64,000 nt of DNA, taken from Argyresthia goedartella. Its lineage: Eukaryota; Arthropoda; Insecta; Lepidoptera; Argyresthiidae. How positions within the stretch are numbered: position 1 is the first letter of the stretch; every line of letters starts with the position of its first letter. The DNA is taken from contig OX463835.1 of the NCBI GenBank assembly GCA_949825045.1, forward strand, positions 21,779,201-21,843,200, read 5' to 3'. Of this stretch, positions 1-10,623 are shown piece after piece. The notes under the pieces were generated by a model. It was not told the DNA's origin and searched no databases. It saw only the letters and a program-made list of their open reading frames with translations. A program made the translations under genes and the position numbers.

Positions 1-663
1 GTCCACACTTGCAAAAATTCCCTTATAACTTGTACTTGCAACACAATCGAAAGAACTAACACTATCAAATATTTAGGAATTACAGTTGACGAAAAGCTCA
101 ATTTCAAAGAGCATGTATTTGGGCTGTCTAAAAGGGTGAGAAAGACTATAGGAGTGATGAAGAAACTTCGCAACGCAGCCAGTAGAGACATCCTTAATCA
201 CGTTTACACAGCGCTATGTCAGTCCCTACTGACATACTGCATCACCGTATGGGGGAGTGCAGCAAAGACTGTCCTAACTAGCGCAGAAAGAGCCCAACGA
301 TCCGTTTTAAAAGTAATGTTGAAAAAAACTTTCAGATACCCAACCAAAGAGCTGTACAAAGATGCCAAAGTCTTAACAGTCCGTCAACTTTTCATACTTA
401 AAATCTCCCTAACGGCTCATAAAGCTACAATCAACTCCAGCTCCTACACCCACTTACTACAAAGACGCGTTTACAGAATACCAATTCCCACTATAAATAC
501 ATCTTTTACAAGTAGATTCGACCCTTACGTAAGCTCTCACATTTACAATAACCTCGTCAAACTCTGTGATATTAAGACTAACTCATTCATGGAAGCCAAA
601 AGAAAACTAACAATGTTCCTACTAACACTAGATTATAATAAAACAGAAATACTATTAGTTTAA
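1..663 (+). pseudogene. Non-LTR retrotransposon reverse transcriptase, C-terminal part (cut by window edge)
   Basis: The frame is open from base 1 to a TAA at 661-663, so the window edge cuts the 5' part. The translation carries the region after the RT palm in Jockey/CR1-type LINEs: 'KYLGITVDEKLNF', then a helical segment with 'LLTYCITVWGSA' and 'AQRSVLKVMLKK', and a variable tail. In intact elements this end follows the YADD-bearing RT and helps bind template RNA during target-primed reverse transcription. I see no stop or frameshift in the visible part, so it may belong to a fairly young copy. The clade (Jockey or CR1) is inferred from overall look only. Confidence 0.8.
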
Positions 664-930
664 TTTGAATATAAGTAATTATAATTAATGTTATAGATGT
701 GGTAGAACTCAACTTCTGCTACTACTAACTAAATTATTTTATTCTATGTTATACTTAACTGTTGCTTCTTACAATTTAATTGGTTCCTCGCGATACAGGC
801 ATAGCCTAGTGCAAGGACCCCTGGTAATTTTGTAGATTTAAGTTCAGATTATGCACAGATTTTATTTGTTTTAAGATATCTGCTCGTGTATTTTTTGTGC
901 AATAAATACATTTTTTACTTTACTTTACTT
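664..930 (+). repeat. LINE 3' UTR and TTTAC tail
   Basis: AT-rich sequence after the RT stop. It contains an AATAAATA polyadenylation-like signal at about 900-907 and ends in a short run of ACTTT/TTTAC units near 914-930. A simple-repeat tail after an AATAAA is typical of non-LTR 3' ends, so I take about 930 as the element boundary. Confidence 0.6.
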
Positions 931-1599
931 TTAACTGTTATTGTCACTCTTGTCAATGTCGTATTCTTCATCCTATGTGCTGAATAAACTCTGGGTTATA
1001 TTTTTACAAATATGTGGTTTAATTATCAAATATATTAAGGCCTATACCCAACAGTGAGTCCCCTGAGAGGCTGATGATGATGATGAAAAATAAATGTGAC
1101 ACACATATTCATTTGGTCGCACGAGCCACTAGAGTCAAAAAATATAATCTCATTTGTTACTCCCGCCAATAATGCTCTTGTCATAATGGGAGTAACTACC
1201 ACAACAAATTTCTGATATTCTATAACGTGCAACTGCCCTTCACTTATTCCAACCCGTTTATTCATCAGTATTTTAAAGGTACCATCGGCTTCTCGATTAC
1301 CTTATTTATTCAGTCTCTATTTCTTATTCAGGTAATTAACCTTTTGTTCAGTGGAATGAACTTTCGCATTGGCCAAAGACGTCACCAAACAAGCCGCATC
1401 TGAACCGCCATGGACTACTCATGTTACGTTTTTGCAGCAGCAGGTGACATAAGAGAAAATAAGAGAAAAATATATTTTTTGTGTCTTACCTACAACGTAA
1501 CAGACTATAAGCCTGCGCAACTTGCAGAGAATGCGTATGATTGTCTATACCTATCAATATGTACATTTATTTCTTTTTCGTGTGAACAGGAACTTAATG
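931..1599. other. No gene seen; holds a lepidopteran-type retroelement tail
   Basis: No convincing coding region. At about 1037-1085 lies 'AGGCCTATACCCAACAGTGA' followed by GATGATGATGATGA. This matches the 3' tail of a very common lepidopteran LINE/SINE family that I recognise by its 'GGCCTATGCCCAGCAGTGGG..GATGATGATG' form. The rest is unassigned. Confidence 0.5.
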
Positions 1600-1819
1600 T
1601 TTATGTCGTAGCCATATCGTAGAATTGGCCATATCATGATGTGGTTAGCCATATCACGAAAAGGCTTAGCCAGATCAATCAGTGACCGACGTTTGACGAT
1701 TTGAATAGCGAAATGCATGACTATTTCATGATGTGGCCAAACGTCAGCGGCCATATCGTAAAATACTTCTATTATCTACCGTTAGAGACGCTGATGATAG
1801 TTGGTTGTGTATTTCTACC

Positions 1820-2171
1820 ATGGAGGCGACAGAAAATATTTCTAGTGACGGAATTATTCCCGTAAATACTGTGCAAAATGAGGAAAGTAGGGCAGCAAAA
1901 CGTTTGTACGACCATAAGCTACGTGAGTTTTATCAAAGCCACTCGAAAAACGTGAAAAAACCCTGGACCGCCGAAGGGATTTTGCAGGTTACTATTTTGA
2001 TATTCAAATAGCATGATTTATCACTTTCCTTTTGAATTCAAAGCCATTACATAGGATTAACTTGTTTGATGATGAAATAACTCATATTGAATGAATACCG
2101 GTAACGTATTAGCGTATTTTTGTTTTTAGGTCACCCAACAAGTAAAGGAGGGTAGGGTGGCCAAGCAGTAA
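1820..2171 (+). CDS. Small two-exon ORF (70 codons) inside the TIR element, unknown function
   Basis: Exon 1 is 1820-1987: an ATG in good context (ACCATGG), then 56 codons ending at CAG with a GT donor. Exon 2 is 2130-2171: after TTTTTGTTTTTAG it continues in phase 0 to a TAA. The 142-bp intron has canonical ends. The product is hydrophilic and charged. Its second half reads '..KNVKKPWTAEGILQ' then 'VTQQVKEGRVAKQ', which vaguely recalls the start of psq/CENP-B-type helix-turn-helix domains; that is only an impression. It could be a truncated transposase N-terminus, a captured gene fragment, or a chance ORF. Phase agreement across the splice is the main support. Confidence 0.4.
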
Positions 2172-2581
2172 TATTTCTTTCTTTTTTATAATGTTTATGT
2201 GAATTTGTTAATTGATAAGATTTGTTTACGATAATCTTAAACTTACTTTTGTGCCATTTTTGAAAGATCTCATTTTGCTGTAATCATTGTACTACATTGT
2301 ATTTTACGAGTGATAAAATATAAACTCTTGCTTCTTTAATTGGTATTTTATTCAACCTATAAGGTTCAAATGCACCAAAACACTAAATACGTTAGGCATC
2401 TTCAATCTATCTTTCAGCTCAATGCAGTAAATATGCCAAACATAAATCAGGTTGGTGCATGGAAAACTCATGGGTACCCTACATTATGATATGGCCAAAC
2501 GTAGATTGCCATATCGTCAAACTTTGATGCTCAGATGATACGGCCAGTTTGAATTGGCCTTTTCATGAAAAGGACACATTT

Positions 2582-2745
2582 CATGGGCGTACCCAGGTAG
2601 GGGCAGGGGGGGGCTGCTGCCTCCCCCCCCCCCCTATAAGATAAAATAAACGTCAACGTTTTTTGTTTCAATATACCTGACCGACCATCTTCTCGAAACA
2701 GGTATAAGCTGCCCCCCTCTAGCTGAAATCCTGGGTACGCCCTTG
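2582..2745. mobile_element. hAT-type MITE nested in the TIR element
   Basis: This 164-bp insert has near-perfect 16-bp TIRs (CATGGGCGTACCCAGG at the left; CAAGGGCGTACCCAGG read inward from the right). It is flanked by an exact 8-bp duplication ACACATTT (2574-2581 and 2746-2753). An 8-bp duplication with CA-starting TIRs is the hAT signature. It is noncoding, with a C/G-homopolymer-rich left part. It interrupts the right half of the enclosing element, so it is the younger insertion. Confidence 0.85.
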
Positions 2746-2813
2746 ACACATTTCGTGATATGGCTAACCACATCATGATATGGCCAATTCTGCGACATGG
2801 CTACGACATTTAC

Positions 2814-4040
2814 ACTGGCGAGACAACAATAGTTTCGCATCACTCCGTGAGTTTTGTCGTGCTTCTTGTTTCTAGAAGAATGGTAACATACAAACCTTTT
2901 TTGATACTCACTGCGAATCCCTTTTCAAAAAGGTGTGCAGATGAATACGCTGCCGGTGGCGAGCGGTGTGATGATGGAAAGTAATGTATTAATTCGTTTA
3001 ATTGAGTAACAGGTATTTAACGGGGCGAGGCGGAAAGAAGTTTTAAGTAAGTTGGTACCTACACAATTCATCATGGCCTCCACGACACGTCTCCGTCGAC
3101 CGACGGCGAACCTGTTACCTACTAATTAATTAATATCCAATTGGATTTTGCTGGTGTGCGCCTGTGCGCCTTTGCGTAGGTAGCAACCCCGAATCTGGTT
3201 TTAAATATGCCTGCAAAACAATTGCCCTGAAGAGTTGTTGTGATAGGACTTACCTTTGAAAATGTCAGTGTAGTCTTTTAGAGACCACTGTACTAGATTT
3301 TTTTAGTAACTTCGTCCATTTTCAAATAATACACCAACACAATGAAACTTTTTTCCGTTTGATCAAGAAAATTCGCGGTGCGTGCGCAAGATGGCGATGC
3401 TGGCGGCGGCGGGCACGCACCGTACCTAACTTAATCCCCGCATTCCGCGCCCCGCCTGTGTTACTTGCAATATTGTAGTCGCCACGATAATGTATACTAG
3501 ACGCTATCTACGACAATGAAGTGAACGATGTTAATTTTGGTAAAGGTAATGACATCTAATGAATCGTAATGACAGCATTTCATAGTAGGCTTAACATCTT
3601 GTTATTAGTCCTTACAAATAGGTACACAGATTTCTAGAATGTGTTAATAGACACAACAATCAAAATGTAATGGTTATCGAAACAATTGTACGCTCGACAG
3701 AAACTCTACTAGACTGTAACAAAAATTTGTTCCGCATACGAAATCCGGTTTTCTATACATTCTTGTAGCATTGTAAAAATATTTTTTTCCGCGTACTGCG
3801 TACACGACATTCCAGTTGTTTAGGGCCTCAGAAAGGCTTACCTGACTCGTCTCTCGTTGGGGGACGTATTGAATACGGAAAGCCATACACGCAACCTGAC
3901 CATGTACCAATGAGATACTTAATTTATCTTAATTACATTATCGGCATTCATGTTTGTTCGTGTAAGGAACCCTTCGACAAGCCAGTGGTACGGTCCTGAT
4001 CTTTCTAGTTCGCCCCAGGGGTTACAGTCCACGGCATTGC
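2814..4040. other. No gene seen
   Basis: Mixed-composition DNA with stop codons in all frames at short intervals and no repeat boundary or structure that I could identify. Short open stretches on both strands lack codon or domain support. Confidence 0.4.
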
Positions 4041-4130
4041 ATAATAATAATAATAATAATAATAATTTATTTGCATCATCAAAATAGTTACAAGAGTTAC
4101 CAACTAAGTCCTTATAATAATGTCACAGAT
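4041..4130 (-). repeat. (AAT)n microsatellite at a retroelement tail
   Basis: About nine AAT/ATA units at 4041-4067 run into TTTATTTGCATCATC. Read on the minus strand this looks like the 3' end of a lepidopteran LINE (..GCAAATAAATT followed by ATT repeats). Only a short fragment of the element seems to follow. Confidence 0.5.
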
Positions 4131-4348
4131 AAATTGGGAACATCTGAAGCCTGAACTAGGTATAAATAACCTGTATTTCTGGCCCCAGCGCAACTTCCGG
4201 ATTAAGGTTGGATGCTAAATTTATATAGAGTAGCGACTATCCGACGGATTATCGAGATTAATATAGAACTAACAGTATTTAATTACAAAAATAAAATTTA
4301 AACTAAACTTTATTGAAGATGTGGAGATTTGGCCTCTCTTTGTGTTGC

Positions 4349-4351
<3 letters not shown>

Positions 4352-4385
<34 letters not shown>
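4352..4385. repeat. (TG)n microsatellite
   Basis: Seventeen consecutive TG dinucleotides, followed by GAGAGAGG. A simple-sequence repeat with no other feature attached. Confidence 0.95.
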
Positions 4386-4391
<6 letters not shown>

Positions 4392-4439
4392 GGTGAGTAT
4401 TTTGTATTTGTATTTTGCATCTCCTCAATATGAAATAAG

Positions 4440-4781
4440 CCACTCACCTTGATTGACCCTGGCACGCCTTCAGCCACGTATCAACTTCAGAACACTCCAA
4501 TATCTGGGTTTCGGGTCCGAGCTGGCCAGCTATCACAGCTTATGTCACCATAAGGTCTGACACTCCTATTATAGGCACACAGAACACCCAATACAGTTCA
4601 GATTGAATGGTTGGAAATTCTTCTTCCGCCGGAACCGAGATACGCATCAGATGTGGGAGCCGGTGTAGGACGCACTGGTTTGAGGTGTCGAGTGTGTCGA
4701 GCTACCCTCAAATTTCTTCACGCACCGGTCCGCCGCAGTTATGTGACTTACCCACATATTAAAGAGTACAATGCCTGAACA
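4440..4781 (-). repeat. Probable 3' LTR of the first BEL/Pao element (inner edge clear, outer edge not)
   Basis: Read on the minus strand, the integrase stop (near 4814) is followed by a purine-rich tract GGCGGGGGGA and then TGTTCAGGCATTG from 4781 downward. That is the expected polypurine tract followed by an LTR starting TG. I could not fix the outer end, and no 5' LTR is present in the window, so the left limit is a guess. Confidence 0.4.
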
Positions 4782-4813
4782 TCCCCCCGCCTAACCAAGC
4801 CCGCCTTGGTTAA

Positions 4814-6145
4814 CTAATTCCCTAAAGGTAACCTACACAATTTAGAGATAGGTCTCAACAAAACACCATTTTGGGTTTTGACTCCGGCAACCCGTATGAC
4901 CCCGTCTTTGCCCGGTAAGAGCTTAACTAATCGTCCACGTCTCCAGTGGAGAGGTGGTAGATTATCCTCCTTAATTAAAACTAAGTCATCCAACTTAGGA
5001 GGTTCCGTATACGAGGTCCATTTAAAGCGTTGTTGAAGCGTATGGAGATATTCATTTTTCCATCGGTTCCAAAAATGCTGGGACATCTTTTGGATCTGTT
5101 GAAACCGAGACAGACGAGACACACTGACTTCCGCGTAAGGATATTCGGGAAGAGCCACGAGGGGCTGACCGATCAAAAAATGTCCGGGAGTTAATATTTC
5201 TAAGTCCGCCGGGTCCGTACTGAGAGGACACAACGGTCGCGAGTTCATCACAGCTTCCACCTTCGTGAAAAACGTGGTGAGCTCTTCGAACGTCAGCCGA
5301 GCCTCACCGAGTACGCGCTTGGCGTGAGTTTTGGCTGATTTGACCGCCGCTTCGAATAGTCCGCCGTGGTTTGGACTAGACGGAGCGTTGAAAAGCCATT
5401 TAATGTCATTTTTGACCAATTCCCGATCGACTTCCGTTTGATTATCGCGTAAGAAAACATTCAATTCCTTTAAATATTTATCAGCGCCCATATAGTTAGT
5501 ACCGCAATCTGACCGAACCAATGAGGGAAGACCTCGCCGTGATATAAACCGGGTAAACGCCGCTACAAATGCATCAACAGTTAGTTGACTGACAATTTCC
5601 AAGTGCACACTCTTAGTGCTTAAACAAACAAAAATACATAAATAACATTTCTGAATCCTTGCGTTTCGAAGAACGCTTGACTTAATGTGAAACGGGCCTG
5701 CGAAATCAGTCGCGGTACCGAGAAATGGCCGGGTGCCCCTAACCCGATCCGAGGGTAAGTACACCATAAAGGGCTGGGCCAGCCGCGGCCGCGCCCGGAA
5801 GCACAGTATACATTTGAAGGTGACGTGACGTGTCACCCGCCGAGCTGCAACTATCCAATACGTCCACGACAAAATAGACTCTAAAGCATTAGCGCCGACA
5901 TGGCAATGTGCCTTATGCTAGTGTGTAACTAACATTTCCGTAAACCGAACCTTGCCTGGTATCAAAATTGGGTCTCGCGCGTTGTAAGGAACATCCGACG
6001 CACCGATTCGACCGCCGACTCGAAGTAAATGGTTTTTAATATCCATAAACAAATTTAACCGTCTTAATGAATTTTTAATTAGTTTTCCATCCCGCACCGC
6101 CAATATTTCTTCTTCGTAATGTTCTTTTTGAACAATCCGTATCAA
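4814..6145 (-). pseudogene. pol: BEL/Pao integrase region (pol C-terminus)
   Basis: The frame runs from about 6145 to the stop near 4814, with one in-frame TAG at 5918-5920. Upstream of the TAG is the integrase zinc-binding start ('HYEEEILAVRDG', 'LLRVGGRIGASD'). Downstream come 'CILCFRARP', the core with 'ATDFAGPF' (first D), 'VRSDCGTNYMGA' (second D) and 'NHGGLFEAAVKSAK' (E). The DUF5641-type C-terminal domain of Pao integrases follows ('LTPGHFLIGQPL', 'FWNRWKNEYLHTLQQR'). The catalytic residues are intact, so decay is recent to moderate. A frameshift near 6140 separates it from the RT frame. Confidence 0.9.
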
Positions 6146-7947
6146 ACAATATATCGCACTTCTACGTTCCGAGACCTCGTTGTTTTACAATTCCGAATAA
6201 ACCGTAATAAATAAGCCGTTACATTTACCAATTTGTCAAATGAACTATACCGATCAAATAAGTTAAAATCCGAAGCCAAAATACCAACATTGACATGAGG
6301 CCGTAAACCGGGTAACATATCCGCCGGAAAATCTGAACACTCGCCGGGCCACTTGGCCGGCGACTCCCATAGCCAGCGTGGTTCCCACCACAGCGGGTGC
6401 CGCAGCAGCTCGCTCGCTGTAGATCCGCGCGACGCGACGTCCGCACAGTTCAGTTCACTGGGAACGTGACGCCAAGTAATGTCCACCTTGGAGGAAAATA
6501 TTTGGGAAACCCGATTGCCTTCGTACACTTGCAATTTGTGCGGAGGAGTTTTTAACCACGCCAACACAATGGTACTATCACACCAACCTACTATTTTGTA
6601 TATTTCGATGTCACCTTCTAGTGAAGTGACGACATGGTTTAAAAGAGTGGTTAACAAGGTTGCCCCATTTAACTCCATTTTTGGAATAGTGTGTTTTGTC
6701 TTAAGAGGGGCTACACGGGATTTAGCCATGAGTAGCTGCACTCGAACCGTACCGTCTGCGTTTGCCGACCGTAAATAAACTGCTGATGCAAAGCCGACCG
6801 AAGATCCGTCACAAAAACCGTGAATTGAATAAGTAGTTTTACCGTTCGGTTTTAAACATCTAGGTATAGATATCTGTTGTAAATTCGGTAAGTCTACGAG
6901 GATATCCTTCCAATTTCGAACGATCTCTTCCGGTGCGGGAGCGTCCCAATCTATTTTCCGCGAATTGCTAGAAGTGCCCAGAAAGGATTGCAACAACAAT
7001 TTTATTTTAAACACGACTGCACAAACCCAGCCGAGGGGGTCGTACAGTCGAGCTGACAAAGATAAAATAGTCCGCCGAGTAATCGTACCTTCTACTGGCA
7101 ATTGCAGTCGGTAAGAGAAGCTATCGCAGTTTGGATCCCACTGGATACCTAAAACTTTTATAAAACCGGAACCGTCCTTATCCGCGTCAAATAACCGAAG
7201 AGTCTCCCGGTGGTCTGACGGAAAGCCGTCCAAAAGTTCCGGCACGTTCGACGACCATTTCCGCAATTCATAGCCGGCCGTGCCCATGAGCGCCACCAGC
7301 TCATCCCGCAAGTCCCTCGCGCCGTCCAGCGTGTCCGACCCTCCGGTTAAATCGTCCACGTAGCTTTGATGACGTAATAACCGAGCCGCGCGTGGGTACC
7401 TACCTTCTTCGTCACTAGCCAACTGATGCAAACACCGAATTGCAGTGAACGGGCTCGACTTTAAACCGTAGGTATTTGTTGTTAACTCGTAAACAAGTAA
7501 GGGTTCGTCCGGTGACGATCGCCATAATATAAGTTGATATTTCCGATCTTCCGGATGCACCCATGTCTGTCTAAACATCATTTTTACGTCAGTAGTAAAT
7601 ACAAATCGCTGTAACCGAAAACTAATGATGATTTGAGTAATATCGCTCTGTAATCGCGGCCCGGAATGTAAACAATCATTCAATGATACGCCTGTAGTCG
7701 TCTGTACACTTCCATCAAAGACGACCCGAATCTTGTCACCGTCACGTGATTTTTTAAAGACTCCATGATGACATAACAAATGGTGCTCTTGCCCGGACCC
7801 GACATCAAAATTAGAAACCGTCATGTGGCCGAGTTCTAAGTATTCTGACATAAAATCTACATATTTTTTTCGAAATTCCGGTTGGCGTGCCATCCGCCGT
7901 TCTAAGGCCAAAAATCTCCGTAATGCTATTTCCCTAGAATCGCCCAA
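6142..7947 (-). pseudogene. pol: BEL/Pao reverse transcriptase and RNase H region
   Basis: About 600 codons without a stop. The order is: the 'IALRRFLALERR' lead-in; RT with 'GVFKKSRDGDKIRVVFDGS', 'FTTDVKMMFRQ' and the catalytic 'SYVDDLTGGSD'; then the Pao-type region with 'LYDPLGWVCAVVFKIKLLLQ'; then an RNase H-like stretch with 'IHGFCDGSSVGFASAVYL', 'SRVAPLKTKHTIPKMEL' and 'VGWCDSTIVLAWL'. This is the peptidase_A17/Pao RT arrangement. Gag is missing upstream. Frame changes near 7950-7970 and near 6140 break continuity with protease and integrase. Confidence 0.92.
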
Positions 7948-8019
7948 CCGGCGGTGATCTAGTACCTCACCACATATTTACCGTCAGCACCCCGCGACGT
8001 AGAACTCGCAAATAAATTT

Positions 8020-8484
8020 TCACATTCCGCATCTGCTGGATCCCTTAAACAACCCAAGCTCGGGGGTTTCAACCGCTTCGATGAGAGTCATGCCGACATT
8101 ATTACTCGATTGCGAATTAATTTGATTGTCCGTTGAAACCGTAGGGCCGAAAATTGCGAAATCGAAAATTGTACCTAACGCAAACGGTCTTCCCGTGCCC
8201 AAATCAATCTTATCCCCGTTTAAAATATCCCCTAAAATGTCGCATCCGAAAATTATGTCAATGTGACTTTGATTAAATGACCCGTCGTCCGACAATTTAA
8301 TATTATAAACCGGTAATCCTAATTTTCGCGCGAAATAACGAGTAGGTCGTCTTAACACCACCGCCGTAACTGACAATAAAATGTTGCTCAGTTTTTCAGA
8401 CCTAAAATGAAACTCAACTAAATAATTGCCGTCATAAACTAACTTGACACTTATCATTGTTGAAGCTTGAACCGAATCCTTCAT
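8020..8484 (-). pseudogene. pol: BEL/Pao aspartic protease region (partial)
   Basis: This resembles the DUF1758-type retropepsin end of Pao Pol: 'IDIIFGCDILGDIL' followed by 'GTGRPFALGTIFDFAIFGP', the usual 'GaD.....P.A..T.fGwvlsGp' pattern. The catalytic D-S/T-G part and all of gag lie outside the preserved sequence, so the element is 5'-truncated at about 8490. After the stop near 8020 the next pol segment resumes in another frame, so a frameshift lies near 8035 and another near 7960. Confidence 0.75.
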
Positions 8485-9600
8485 GCCATCAATGTGGCTT
8501 GGAGGAAACTAGTCAGCACTTTTTGGGAGAATGTGTCATGTATTCAAACATAAGATGGCGAACACTAGGGATGGTTAATATTAAGCAAAAACACTAAGCA
8601 AACCTGAAACCTAAATTCAGCGACATACTATAATTCATTAAGAACAAGGAGATTTGGGTGAAACACTGGTAATTGGGTGAAAAAGTAGAAATAGAGCACC
8701 AATCACCCTATGTTTACTGGGCATCCTACCTATCATCTACATCTTTCTAACTTCAGGTCTTAAATTTTGTTACAAGAATATTTCATTTAATTATTTTACA
8801 ATTTTATGAGCGGTGGTTATGTCAGCAAACTTATAAATATTCATTTATTTTTGGCTGCTTTTGATAATTTTTAAATTAAGTAGATATATAGATATAGCAG
8901 GTACACCAAAACTCACTCCTGATTTTTGAGTTTTAGTTTATTTTTTATGGCTAATACACTAATTATAGAATTAAGTTCCATACACCTTTTTGTAAATGTA
9001 AACTATAGTCCGAACGATACAGGGAATACTAAAGAGTAGGGACTAGGGCTTACACTAACTGTTAAAATTGTCTACTTTGAAAAAGAAATGTTTTATTTGT
9101 TTTATTGTTTTTTTTGGGGACGGGATGTGACCATAGATTAAATAACATATTATCGCAATGTCTAGCTTAAATTAAGGGATACTTTCGGGATCCACATTTG
9201 AGGGAGGCTGGTTAGGCAAGGCCTTAATGTAATCAGAGCACATGAGCGAAGATATCCAAAATCATTCTCCAGATTTCAAAGGATGGGCGGAGATTGTGCG
9301 GTAGTGAGGAGACTACAAAATGCTTATAAAGGCAAACTTAATCTCATGGCTGGGATGAGTGAAAACACTCTCTGTAGTAAGCTTCTATGTTGATCTTGGG
9401 TCAATAGTGGCACAAATAGATGCTGAAAGTCAGTTTTAAGAGCTTGTTAGGTTAAAATGTTAAGATTAATGAGTTACCTATGTAGAATGACAAATAATAT
9501 GTTAAGAATCCACTGTTACTTGTTAAGTATGTAACCTTTATAAAGTTACTTTATTAGTAAAAATAGAAAGATTATCAAATAAATAAAATCAAATAAAATA
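8485..9600. other. No gene seen
   Basis: AT-rich DNA with no open frame of interest, no TIR and no tandem repeat that I could detect. If the exon at 9623-9787 is real, this would be part of its downstream intron on the minus strand, with the BEL/Pao element inserted further along. Confidence 0.35.
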
Positions 9601-9622
9601 AATAAATAGTTAAGATATTCAC

Positions 9623-9787
9623 CTGCGTCTCAGTGAGGATGCTCAAGTAGTACTGCTTCTGTGTCACATCATCGAGCATGTGTGTAGTGCGTGTCGCACA
9701 CAGACATGCCGTGCACAGTTGATGCACAGTTGAGTCCACTTCTACAAATTCCTCCTTGACATCTTCTGTTGTCTGATAGTCCTCCAT
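9623..9787 (-). CDS. Possible first coding exon of a ZAD-type zinc-finger gene
   Basis: The ATG is at 9787-9785 and the open frame runs 55 codons to a canonical donor (CAG followed by GTGAATATC). After an acidic start ('MEDYQTTEDVKEEFVEVD') comes 'QLCTACLCATRTTHMLDD' and 'YYLSIL'. This resembles the N-terminal half of insect ZAD domains, where a CxxC pair begins a zinc-coordinating dimerisation fold in C2H2 zinc-finger proteins. The second CxxC pair and the fingers would be in later exons, which I do not find in the window. This is the only candidate host gene here. Alternatively it is a chance ORF. Confidence 0.4.
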
Positions 9788-9868
9788 CTCACAATACACG
9801 TGTTTTAAAGGTAGGTACTTGTACTTGTGAATCTTGGAAGCAGAAAACTTGGCACGATTTATTATCAC

Positions 9869-10349
9869 ATTAGGTTCCTTCTACGGACACCACAAGCAAA
9901 GTTCTTGTATTACTTGCCTCAGATATTATACTAGCTCCAGACAATCCACACGCAACGCGATATTTGTAATTTGTTTGCACGAAGTTTTTTTTTCTTTTTG
10001 TATTTTATGGCCTGGTTTCAAAGACCTTTGGGCCAAAGGAGATGTATTTTTTCGGTACTGATTTTTGAACCATAATCATACGCGGTTTTTCTGGTAGGGA
10101 AATGAATATAAATAATGCCTACTATATTTTTTTTTAATTAAAACCGCCATTTTTTATTAATTTTGAAAAAATGATTTGTATGGGTGGATTTATAACCTGC
10201 ACCCTTTGCTTCACTTAGCAGCATAAAAAAAAGTCGTTCAATCAGTTGTCATTTTTGACACTTTGTTTATTTGTTTACATTGCAGATTCCGTAATTCGGC
10301 ATGCATGATACCACAGAGTACATTTATGCATGATACTTTGACACTGGCA
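9869..10349. other. No gene seen; possible promoter side of the 9787 exon
   Basis: AT-rich flank between the candidate exon and the Ty3 element. No domain, TIR or tandem repeat seen. It would hold the 5' UTR and promoter if the minus-strand exon is real, but no TATA box or initiator stands out. Confidence 0.3.
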
Positions 10350-10353
10350 GAAT

Positions 10354-10467
10354 TGTATGGTGGGAGCTTGGGAGACAAGTAATAACACAGGTTGCTGGAT
10401 ATCAACTACTCCTTTATTGGTTATAGGTAGGTGCCTTATATACTAACGAGCCTAGGTACATGCTACA
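10354..10467 (-). repeat. 3' LTR of the young Ty3 element
   Basis: 114 bp, identical to 16001-16114. Read on the minus strand it starts TGTAGCATG and ends CATACA. The purine tract GATGGGAGA abuts its start at 10468-10476. Confidence 0.95.
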
Positions 10468-10623
10468 TCTCCCATCGAGAATTAAAAAAAATACAGATAT
10501 AGTTTGTTTTTTTTTTTCTTTACATTTATTACATGACTAAATTGATTATGTTTTACATACGGTTTACCTTTTGGTTTAATATTACATTGTATATAAGTAG
10601 ATTATAGTTTGGTTAACATAATT

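Larger units (their letters stand above)
1600..2813. mobile_element. TIR-bounded DNA element with subterminal repeats
   Basis: About 60 bp at 1603-1664 recur in inverted orientation at 2750-2812. Both contain ATGTCGTAGCCAT, GAATTGGCCATATCATGATG and GTTAGCCATATCACGAAA, with only a few differences. Related motifs (GGCCATATC, TGATRTGGCC) recur just inside, near 1728-1765 and 2485-2530, as subterminal repeats do. Without the nested hAT-type MITE the unit is about 1.04 kb. It encloses the small spliced ORF at 1820-2171. Superfamily is unknown, and no clear target-site duplication could be fixed at the ends. Confidence 0.7.

Noticed and set aside
1035..1265. 76-codon minus-strand ORF
   Set aside because: Its His-rich part is the reverse reading of the GATGATGATG tail.
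10083..10200. Similarity between sequence near 10100 and near 21000 (AAAACCGCC / GGCGGTTTT, GGAGATGT / ACATCTCC)
   Set aside because: Only short words match; no continuous alignment to support a shared repeat.
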